Shown here: positions 14,454 through 19,665 of the stretch, one piece after another | Layout: every line of letters begins with the position of its first letter | Position numbering within the stretch: position 1 is the first letter of the stretch | Assembly (NCBI GenBank): GCA_013140485.1 | Contig: JABFSS010000099.1 | Coordinates: 1 to 19,665 of the forward strand | Origin: Candidatus Peribacteraceae bacterium | GTDB taxonomy: Bacteria; Patescibacteriota; Gracilibacteria; Peribacterales; Peribacteraceae | DNA: 19,665 bases | Direction of reading: 5' to 3' | The notes under the pieces: model-generated | What the model saw: only the letters and a program-made list of their open reading frames with translations | What the model was told of the DNA's origin: nothing | The model's database searches: none | Made by a program: the position numbers and the translations under genes

Positions 14454-15176
14454 ATGAAGAAGATCTTCCCTCTTCTGGCTATAGCGATTCTCGTGAGCGC
14501 ATGCGTTCCCCTGCCCCAAACTCAGACCCCAAAAGGAGGTTCTTCGGCATCTTCGGTTTCCTTGGCATCGTCTGTCTCTTCCATTACGCCGATTGAGCTT
14601 CCTGTCGAAATCGAGGAAATCTCCTCCTCATCTGCTGCGTCGGGAACGGGAGCGCTGGCGACACGTCTTACCGATGACGGTTTTTTGCTGATCGGGGATG
14701 CTCCTGACCATGTGCTGACGGTCTTCACCAACTACGGATGCGATTACTGCCGGGAATTCAGCCGTGAGATGCTCCCACGCGTACTGGAAGAATTCGTCGT
14801 GCCGGGAAAGTTGAGCGTGCAAATCGCCATCGTGCCACTGAAGAAATACCCGAACTCGGCGCTGGAAGCCTCGGCGCTGCTCTGCGCCGCCGCGGAAGGG
14901 AAAGGACTGTTGATGCACGAAGAATTGACGGAGACGGCGGTACGCGACCGCAAGAGTCTTACGGCAATCGCAAAGAAGCTGGCTCTGCCCGCGCAGACAT
15001 TCGCAAAATGTCTCGACTCCAAGGAAACGAAGGCGTCGCTTGCGGGACAGCAGGCACTCATTACAGAGCAGGGCGTCACGCTCATTCCGCAATTCCTTTT
15101 AGGAACCGAAAAGAAGACTGGACTTCCGTCCTATGCGGATCTGCGCGGATGGATCAGGGAGCAACTCGCGGAGTGA
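14454..15176 (+). CDS. DsbA-like thioredoxin-fold lipoprotein (thiol:disulfide oxidoreductase)
   Basis: This 240-aa protein begins with a lipoprotein signal, MKKIFPLLAIAILVSAC, with the lipobox Cys at 17. A Ser-rich tether of ~50 residues follows. The thioredoxin domain (about 85-240) has the redox motif CDYC at C96-C99 in FTNYGCDYCREF, a helical insert, and the cis-proline region TLIPQFLLG near the end. In this family (DsbA/BdbD/Com1-like), the protein makes or shuffles disulfides in exported proteins, here tethered to the outer face of the membrane. Two other cysteines occur in the helical insert. The start is ATG at 14454; in-frame upstream ATGs would run through the divergent gene and bury the signal peptide. 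The last 23 bp overlap the convergent yggU. No DsbB/VKOR partner is in the window. Confidence 0.88.
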   Translation: MKKIFPLLAIAILVSACVPLPQTQTPKGGSSASSVSLASSVSSITPIELPVEIEEISSSSAASGTGALATRLTDDGFLLIGDAPDHVLTVFTNYGCDYCREFSREMLPRVLEEFVVPGKLSVQIAIVPLKKYPNSALEASALLCAAAEGKGLLMHEELTETAVRDRKSLTAIAKKLALPAQTFAKCLDSKETKASLAGQQALITEQGVTLIPQFLLGTEKKTGLPSYADLRGWIREQLAE

Positions 15177-15408
15177 TCTTCACTTTTTTTATGCGGCTCG
15201 TCTGACCGGACAGGAGTTCCACGTGATCTTTGGGTACGGAAAAATGCTCGGCAAGGAATCGCAAAAGTTCCGCATTGGCTTTGCCCTCATCGGCAGGCGC
15301 AGCAAGATCGATTTTGATGCTCCCATCGCTCATTGTTTCCTTGATGACAGTGCGTTTGGCGTGGGGGCGGACGCGAACTGTGATGATTTTACAGTCGTTC
15401 ATAATCAT
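15154..15408 (-). CDS. yggU: DUF167/UPF0235 (YggU-like) protein
   Basis: This small 84-aa protein has the DUF167 signature: ITVRVRPHAKRT near the start, IKIDLAAPADEGKANAELLRFLAE (about 32-55) and VELLSGQTSRIKKVKI near the end. The family has a conserved alpha/beta fold, but its biochemical role is not settled. The start was chosen at ATG 15408 because it forms an ATGA overlap with the trmD stop (TGA 15405-15407), typical of translational coupling. Other ATGs lie at 15402 and 15429. The 3' end overlaps the convergent dsbA-like gene by 23 bp. Confidence 0.85.
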   Translation of the reverse strand: MIMNDCKIITVRVRPHAKRTVIKETMSDGSIKIDLAAPADEGKANAELLRFLAEHFSVPKDHVELLSGQTSRIKKVKITPRVAP

Positions 15409-16049
15409 GATAATTGCTTCCTCCGCCACTCCTCAATCTTCTTGTGATGCCCGCTTAACAGGACATCCGGAACCTTCATCCCCCGGAATTCCTCCGGTCG
15501 TGTGTAATGCGGATATTCCTTTTTCCGATTCAGTGATTTGGAGAAGCTTTCTTCATGCGCGGACTCCTCTTTCCCAAGCACGCCGGGAATATGACGGGCA
15601 ACGGCATCAATGAGAACCATGGCCGGGAGTTCCCCGCCCGTGAGCACGTAATCGCCAATCGAGATCTCTTCATCAATCCACCCGTCGATCACGCGCTGGT
15701 CGACTCCCTCATAGTGTCCGCAGAGAAGCAGAAGATTTTTTTTCTTCGCGAGCTCTTCGACTTTCTCCTGTGTCAGCTTCTCCCCTCGCGGGGTGAAGTA
15801 GATCCGGTGCACTTTTTTCTTTTTGCAGATCGCTTCGATGGCATCAACGACGACGTCCGGCCGCATGACCATGCCTGCGCCGCCACCGTACGGCGAATCA
15901 TCTATCTGCTTGTACTTCCCCAAACCGAACTTCCGCAGATCATGAAGTTCGACCGTCAGCTTCTTCTCCGCCTGAGCACGCGCGAGAATGCTCTCGGTCA
16001 GAGGACCTGTGAACATGGCCGGAAAGAGGGTGAGGACGTCGATTTGCAT
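15405..16049 (-). CDS. trmD: tRNA (guanine-37-N1)-methyltransferase
   Basis: This 214-aa SPOUT-class enzyme methylates N1 of G37 in tRNAs with a G36-G37 anticodon context, preventing +1 frameshifts. The N-terminal part reads MQIDVLTLFPAMFTGPL, and DDSPYGGGAGMVMRPD is at 50-65. The knotted SAM site has LLLLCGHYEGVDQRV and EISIGDYVLTGGELPA (about 129-144). C-terminal tRNA-binding motifs are YPHYTRPEEF and VPDVLLSGHHKKIEEWRR. The conserved Asp in the VPDVLLSG-type segment is present. The protein ends soon after that helix, shorter than the 255-aa E. coli enzyme but with every catalytic element. TAGAAT ends exactly 6 nt before the ATG. The gene is coupled to yggU by a 4-bp overlap. Confidence 0.96.
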   Translation of the reverse strand: MQIDVLTLFPAMFTGPLTESILARAQAEKKLTVELHDLRKFGLGKYKQIDDSPYGGGAGMVMRPDVVVDAIEAICKKKKVHRIYFTPRGEKLTQEKVEELAKKKNLLLLCGHYEGVDQRVIDGWIDEEISIGDYVLTGGELPAMVLIDAVARHIPGVLGKEESAHEESFSKSLNRKKEYPHYTRPEEFRGMKVPDVLLSGHHKKIEEWRRKQLS

Positions 16050-16055
16050 GGAAGC

Positions 16056-16061
16056 ATTCTA
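16056..16061 (-). promoter_or_regulatory. Leaderless-type -10 element for trmD, TAGAAT
   Basis: On the minus strand TAGAAT ends 6 nt before the ATG at 16049. TG directly abuts the hexamer, without the usual spacer base. No ribosome binding site is present. Confidence 0.5.
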
Positions 16062-16089
16062 CAGTTTTAGAAGTGATTATTGGAGATTC

Positions 16090-16117
16090 TTGACCCTATT
16101 TGTAGGGAGACTACGAT
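16090..16117 (+). promoter_or_regulatory. Promoter TTGACC-N16-TACGAT
   Basis: This is the best -35/-10 pair in the window: TTGACC (16090-16095) and TACGAT (16112-16117) with a 16-bp spacer. The -10 ends 10 nt before the ATG at 16128, so the leader is only a few bases. It lies in the 78-bp divergent gap with trmD and rules against the TTG start at 16080. Confidence 0.6.
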
Positions 16118-16127
16118 TGGCCTCCCT

Positions 16128-16811
16128 ATGAGTCTCAATGTCGTCACTGGCAAAGAATTCCCCGCTCTCTTAGAGCCGTCCATTAATCTGACGCTGACGG
16201 AAAACGAGCTTTCAAAACTCCTTGGGAAAAATGTGCTTTCCGCTGAGGGGGACGTGCGGACAGATGTCAGCAACCAAGGAGTATTGTTACGCGTCATACA
16301 AGAGAATCGCGCGGGGGAAAGGAATTACATTCACGTACCTATCTCAGAACAATCCGGTGAATTCAGAGTTCCGAGACCGACTGGATCTGATTACGGATTC
16401 ATCCTTTCTGCAAAAAATCCCCAGACTCTCTCAGTACAAACGTCGAAAAAAGAATCGATCCTCGGCGCAACGGTGCAATCGGAAGGTTTACCTGCATTGA
16501 GATTCGAAAGAGCTCCATGGAAACAACTCGCGCCCAAGAATGCGGGAGACAGGAACTTGATGATGAGACAGGCTCCTAAACCCATCAAATCCGATGCTTT
16601 AAATTTTGGACTTTTCGTCGTGGTCTTTGAAGGCGAAGGTACGCCTGATGGGACTCTTGCAGATTTACGACGATTTCATGCGGAGCTCTCCGCGGCCGGA
16701 GACTTCCCACATACCATGGGCATGGAACATTTTGCCGCAGCAATTCCGGAGAATCTGACAAATGTACGCGCGACAAAACCAATTGCAGTGTTCCATATCA
16801 AATACACGTAA
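16128..16811 (+). CDS. Hypothetical protein, 227 aa
   Basis: No known family is recognised. The protein appears soluble, without signal peptide or membrane span. Early residues include LTLTENELSKLLGKNVLSAE, and the middle is strand-rich (GVLLRVIQENRAGERNYIHVP, then SDYGFILSAKNPQTLSVQTS). A basic linker, KQLAPKNAGDRNLMMRQAPKPIK, follows. The C-terminal domain has FGLFVVVFEGEGTPDGTLADLRRFHAEL and ends AVFHIKYT. The start was set at ATG 16128 rather than TTG 16080, on the promoter position. It is flanked by divergent trmD and convergent korB (13-bp gap), so it forms a single-gene unit. Composition is slightly AT-richer than its neighbours. Confidence 0.65.
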   Translation: MSLNVVTGKEFPALLEPSINLTLTENELSKLLGKNVLSAEGDVRTDVSNQGVLLRVIQENRAGERNYIHVPISEQSGEFRVPRPTGSDYGFILSAKNPQTLSVQTSKKESILGATVQSEGLPALRFERAPWKQLAPKNAGDRNLMMRQAPKPIKSDALNFGLFVVVFEGEGTPDGTLADLRRFHAELSAAGDFPHTMGMEHFAAAIPENLTNVRATKPIAVFHIKYT

Positions 16812-16824
16812 CTTCTAGAGACAT

Positions 16825-17721
16825 TCAAATGAGTTCCCTCATAAACTCCCCCACATCAACTTTCCCCACCTCTTCGACGAGCGCCGTCTTCTTGTCTTTC
16901 CGCGGAGCCAAGCGATCGTAGAAGCTCGGAACGTCTTCGCGCTGGAAGAGAATGCCCGTTGCAATTCTCTTTGAGGTATCCAAAGCAAGCGCTCGGGCTT
17001 TTGATGGTTCACAGTGTGCATCATGACCTTCGGCATTGGCGTCGTAGCAACGGTCGAGGAGATATTGGTGCGTCGCGAAGTGGTTGTAGGTGGGACACGC
17101 CTGGAGAACATCGACGAAGGCGAAGCCGTGCTTCTGATGTTGGATGGCGGTTTTGAAGATCTGGGTGAGTTGTGGGATGTTGCCGCTGAATCCACGCGCG
17201 ACGAAGGTCGGCTCCAGCGCGAAGACCAGATCCATCGAGTTCAGCGTGTGCTCGGGGATGCCGTTCGGCGAAGAGTTCATCGGCTGGTCCTGCCATGTGA
17301 GGGAACTCGCCTGCCCGAGCGTGAGGCCGTAGTTGGCGTTGTTGTGCAGGATGAACGTGATCGGATAGTTACTGCGGATACCGTGGACGAAGTGCCCGAT
17401 CCCTTCACTGAAGCTGGCTCCGTCGCCGCCGAACGCGATGACGGGCAGTTTGTGATTCGCGAGCTTCGCGGCGGAGGCAAACGGGATCACGCGACCATGG
17501 AGACCGTGGAAACGGTAACCGGCGAGTTTATCAGAGCCGTTTCCGTGACAGCCGACGTCGAAGCATAGGCAGACCTGATGCGGCGCGAGACCCAGTTCCA
17601 CCAGTGCACGCTTCATTGCGGTCCAGATACCGTAGTCGCCGCAGCCGTCGCACCAGGTGCACTGCGTGGCGCAGGAGTAGTCGTTCATGGATGGGCCGTT
17701 GGATTCAAGTTTGATGGACAT
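16825..17721 (-). CDS. korB: 2-oxoacid:ferredoxin oxidoreductase beta subunit
   Basis: This 298-aa subunit binds thiamine diphosphate and one 4Fe-4S cluster. WCDGCGDYG supplies C24 and C27, GCHG supplies C58 and QACPTYN supplies C209, so all four expected ligands are present. The TPP motif is GDGAS (99-103) followed by the NN pair at 127-128 in HNNANYGLTLGQAS. GLHGRVIPFASAAKLAN (73-89) is also characteristic. With the alpha subunit it would decarboxylate a 2-oxoacid (2-oxoglutarate, pyruvate or a branched-chain acid) to the acyl-CoA and reduce ferredoxin or flavodoxin in the cytoplasm; the reverse, CO2-fixing direction is also possible. The substrate cannot be assigned. The start is ATG 17721, 25 nt after the korA stop; ATG 17688 is an alternative. 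Confidence 0.92.
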   Translation of the reverse strand: MSIKLESNGPSMNDYSCATQCTWCDGCGDYGIWTAMKRALVELGLAPHQVCLCFDVGCHGNGSDKLAGYRFHGLHGRVIPFASAAKLANHKLPVIAFGGDGASFSEGIGHFVHGIRSNYPITFILHNNANYGLTLGQASSLTWQDQPMNSSPNGIPEHTLNSMDLVFALEPTFVARGFSGNIPQLTQIFKTAIQHQKHGFAFVDVLQACPTYNHFATHQYLLDRCYDANAEGHDAHCEPSKARALALDTSKRIATGILFQREDVPSFYDRLAPRKDKKTALVEEVGKVDVGEFMRELI

Positions 17722-17740
17722 AATCGGGAACCAATGAACC

Positions 17741-17756
17741 AGTTAACTAGTTAACT
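17741..17756. repeat. 16-bp perfect palindrome at the korA stop
   Basis: AGTTAACTAGTTAACT is a perfect palindrome that includes the korA TAG stop. Flanking ACCAAT (17730-17735) and ATTGGT (17762-17767) extend the symmetry imperfectly. It sits just before korB and could form a small intra-operon hairpin. Confidence 0.5.
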
Positions 17757-19507
17757 TGATAATTGGTGATGCGGGAAAGAAGTTCATCGTAAAAGAAAGG
17801 CCTTCCGTCATATTTCAAAATCTTCTCTTTGATATCGATGCCGGATGCCATCTTGATGACCATGCCGAGCTGCCCGTGATGATTGCATTCGACGAGGATC
17901 GTCTTCTTCGCTTTCTGCATTAATTTCTCCAGCTTCTCCGTCTTCATCGGCCAGAGATACGTGTAATGAAGATATCCAATGTTTTTTTGATCTTTGATCG
18001 CATCGAGAATCACTCCTTTATTACTCCCCCATCCGACGATCAATGTTTCTGGATTCTGAGAGCCGATGAGTTCGGGTTCGGGGAGCATTTTCTTCAACGC
18101 CTCCATCTTCTTCATTCTCTTTTCCATCTGTGCCTTCGCGTTCGCTGCCGTTTCATTCACGTTGCCCGCAGAATCATGCTCATCGCCCTGCGCACAGTAC
18201 GTCGCCGCTTCTGTACCAGGAAGCCACCGCGCCGAGATGCCGTCTTTCGCGGCGGGATCGTACCGGTCCGTGCTCTTGAGCTTCTTCAACTGCTTGGCAT
18301 CGGTGACCAGATTGCCGCGGCGGATCGTGGCTTTAGATTGATCGTACGGCGGCTGCGTAAAGAGCGCCTCGGCCGTGTGCTTATCGGTCATCACGATCAC
18401 GGGTGTCTGGAATTCTTCGGCGAGGTTGAATGCTTCGGGCATCAAATCGAAACAATCCTGCGCGTCGCTGACGGAAAGGACACACCGCGCGAACTCGCCG
18501 TGCGCGGAACCGATCGCGAGGAGCAGATCTCCCTGCGCGGTCCAGGTGGGAAGTCCCGTCGCGGGGCCCGGCCGCTGTGCGAGGACGAAGACTGACGGAT
18601 TTTCGATGATGCCGTCGAGCGAGAGCGTCTCGGTCATCAAGTCGAATCCCCCGCCCGAGGTGCCGGTGGCTGCGCGCGTCCCCATGTACATCGCCCCGCT
18701 CATCATCTGCGCCGCGGTGATCTCGTCTTCGGCTTGTTTCACCACCATGCCCGTCTTGTTCTGCGTCTCGGCGATGAAGGTGAGCAGCGGCGACGCGGGC
18801 GTCATCGGATATCCGGCATAGAAGCGACATCCGCCGTGAATCAACCCGAGCCCCATCGCGACGCTGCCCGTCAGGAGCATATGATTTTCCCATTGAGGAT
18901 CAGGATCGGACAGACGCACGTCAGCGGAGACGCCGTCGTCTCCGCTGACAACGGATTTCGTGAACGCGAAGCCCGCATCGATCGCGCCGAAGTTCATCTG
19001 CACGAGTTCTTCGCCCTTGTGTCCGAACTGCTCGCGGACGAGTTCTTTGAGACCGTCGGCACTGCGACCGAGCAAGCTCCAGACGACGGAGGTGATGAGA
19101 ACGTTGCCCAAAATCGGCTTCGCCTTGAGCTTTTTGAGGATATCCTCGGTCGGGAGATACAGCACCGTGATCTTCCGCTTGTTAAGCGCGACATCGTCCT
19201 TCGCCGCAAACTTCCACTGCGGAGTCTGGTGGATAATAATGCCGCCGTCCTTCACATCATCTGCATTCGTCTCAAGCCCGTGATGGTTGAACGTCACGAG
19301 CACGTTCACTTTCGTCTCGCTGCTCTCGATTTTTTCGTGGCTGACGTCGAGCTGGTAACTCGAATGTCCTCCTTTAATGAGCGACATGTACTCGCGGTAC
19401 CCGAACACACAGTACCCCGCGCGCTTGAGGCCCTTTGCACAGATTTCTCCCACGGAATTGACTCCTTGTCCTTGGGCGCCGGTGATTTTTATCGAAATGC
19501 GGGACAT
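17747..19507 (-). CDS. korA: 2-oxoacid:ferredoxin oxidoreductase alpha subunit (gamma-alpha fusion)
   Basis: This 586-aa protein joins the gamma domain (about 1-190) to the alpha domain. The gamma part begins with ITGAQGQGVNSVGEICAKGL and has EYMSLIKGGHSSYQL. The alpha part shows YPMTPASP (233-240), KQAEDEITAAQMMSGAMYMGTRAATGTSGGG, QRPGPATGLPT (311-321), SAHGEFARCVLS and MTDKHTAEALF. A C-terminal domain with IVGWGSNKGVILDAI and YLWPMKTEKLEKL completes the fold. These residues shape the 2-oxoacid and CoA site, while TPP and the cluster sit in KorB. The start, ATG 19507, is 1 nt after the stop of the upstream flavodoxin-like gene, and korB follows 25 nt downstream, so the three form an operon. 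Length fits KorA-type fusions (~580-620 aa). Confidence 0.93.
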   Translation of the reverse strand: MSRISIKITGAQGQGVNSVGEICAKGLKRAGYCVFGYREYMSLIKGGHSSYQLDVSHEKIESSETKVNVLVTFNHHGLETNADDVKDGGIIIHQTPQWKFAAKDDVALNKRKITVLYLPTEDILKKLKAKPILGNVLITSVVWSLLGRSADGLKELVREQFGHKGEELVQMNFGAIDAGFAFTKSVVSGDDGVSADVRLSDPDPQWENHMLLTGSVAMGLGLIHGGCRFYAGYPMTPASPLLTFIAETQNKTGMVVKQAEDEITAAQMMSGAMYMGTRAATGTSGGGFDLMTETLSLDGIIENPSVFVLAQRPGPATGLPTWTAQGDLLLAIGSAHGEFARCVLSVSDAQDCFDLMPEAFNLAEEFQTPVIVMTDKHTAEALFTQPPYDQSKATIRRGNLVTDAKQLKKLKSTDRYDPAAKDGISARWLPGTEAATYCAQGDEHDSAGNVNETAANAKAQMEKRMKKMEALKKMLPEPELIGSQNPETLIVGWGSNKGVILDAIKDQKNIGYLHYTYLWPMKTEKLEKLMQKAKKTILVECNHHGQLGMVIKMASGIDIKEKILKYDGRPFFYDELLSRITNYQVN

Positions 19508-19508
19508 G

Positions 19509-19665
19509 TTATTTGATGAGGGAAATCAACTTCTCTCCCCACCGGTGAATTCTGTCTTCCTGACCGTACGGTTCGTTGACGACGAGCAGCGCATCACCCA
19601 AAACTTTGCCGCCGTGATTCTGAATGAAATTCCGCAAGTGTTCGCCGGCACGGCCAGTATAGAAA
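19509..19665 (-). CDS. Flavodoxin-like protein, C-terminal end (partial)
   Basis: Only the last 51 residues are inside the window; the frame is open to the right edge. It ends with TAA (19509-19511), leaving one base before the korA ATG. The visible part reads FYTGRAGEHLRNFIQNHGG, then KVLGDALLVVNEPYGQED, and ends GEKLISLIK. The G-x-x-G-x-x-L-R-x-F-I helix followed by a KVLGDALLVV strand resembles the second half of flavodoxin folds. A flavodoxin would make sense as electron carrier for KorAB. The FMN loops are not visible, so this call is tentative. Confidence 0.45.
   Translation of the reverse strand, partial: FYTGRAGEHLRNFIQNHGGKVLGDALLVVNEPYGQEDRIHRWGEKLISLIK

Noticed and set aside
16080..16127. 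TTG start adding 16 residues to the 227-aa orphan
   Set aside because: It lies upstream of the promoter TTGACC-N16-TACGAT, so it would not be on the transcript.
17730..17767. Palindrome at the korA/korB junction as a recombination or attachment site
   Set aside because: It is short, includes a stop codon, has no partner copy in the window and no integrase nearby. It is listed only as a repeat.
18734..19516. 260-aa plus-strand ORF opposite korA
   Set aside because: Shadow of korA; the minus-strand protein carries all family motifs across the same bases.
1..19665. CRISPR arrays, tRNA or rRNA genes, insertion sequences
   Set aside because: No spaced direct repeats, no cloverleaf or rRNA signature, and no transposase or terminal repeats were seen on either strand.
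1..19665. Alternative genetic code (TGA as Gly), known in some Patescibacteria
   Set aside because: TGA ends gatB, trmD, yggU, the DsbA-like gene and others exactly where family C-termini are expected.

Overview
The window is 19,665 bp of gene-dense bacterial DNA at roughly 55% GC by eye. It reads with the standard bacterial code: TGA is a stop in gatB, trmD, yggU and dsbA. There are no rRNA or tRNA genes, no CRISPR array and no recognisable transposase. Core genes (gatB end, efp, guaA, gpmI, trmD) alternate with lineage-specific orphans. Combined with a DUF5667/FecR-type anti-sigma protein and a lack of Shine-Dalgarno sequences, this fits a member of the Candidate Phyla Radiation (Patescibacteria), possibly the Peregrinibacteria/Peribacteria. 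That placement is inference from gene style, not a phylogeny.

Layout. 1-1289 (+): 3' end of gatB, then a PPP-type metallophosphoesterase. 1299-4647 (-): an ECF-like sigma factor, a 663-aa membrane anti-sigma/FecR/DUF5667 protein, a paired inverted repeat, and elongation factor P. 4721-5608 (+): an orphan. 5619-9464 (-): an orphan, an O-antigen ligase/polymerase-like membrane protein and a long-form GMP synthetase, the last two overlapping by 58 bp. 9534-11446 (+): an NAD-dependent sugar epimerase and two small orphans that may be paralogues, separated by a decayed copy of the gpmI tail. 11450-12958 (-): cofactor-independent phosphoglycerate mutase. 13011-13712 (+): two small orphans. 13709-14434 (-): a WecG/TagA glycosyltransferase, divergent from a DsbA-like lipoprotein (14454-15176, +). 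15154-16049 (-): trmD and yggU with ATGA coupling. 16128-16811 (+): an orphan. 16825-19665 (-): korB, korA and the C-terminus of a flavodoxin-like protein, a probable 2-oxoacid:ferredoxin oxidoreductase operon.

How the genes work together. The ligase, epimerase and WecG/TagA enzyme suggest surface glycan synthesis. GpmI and KorAB serve central carbon metabolism, the latter passing electrons to ferredoxin or flavodoxin. The sigma/anti-sigma pair is an envelope signalling module. No clearly new multi-gene system is visible. The strongest whole-window signals are: (i) -10-like TANNNT hexamers, often extended by TGN, placed 6-10 nt before start codons and exactly 6 nt in five cases, implying widespread leaderless transcription; (ii) a paired palindromic repeat with compensatory stem changes; (iii) 7-bp tandem repeats inside two coding genes, one a possible phase-variation switch; (iv) a eukaryote-like long GMP synthetase; and (v) an EF-P without Lys or Arg at the usual tip position.
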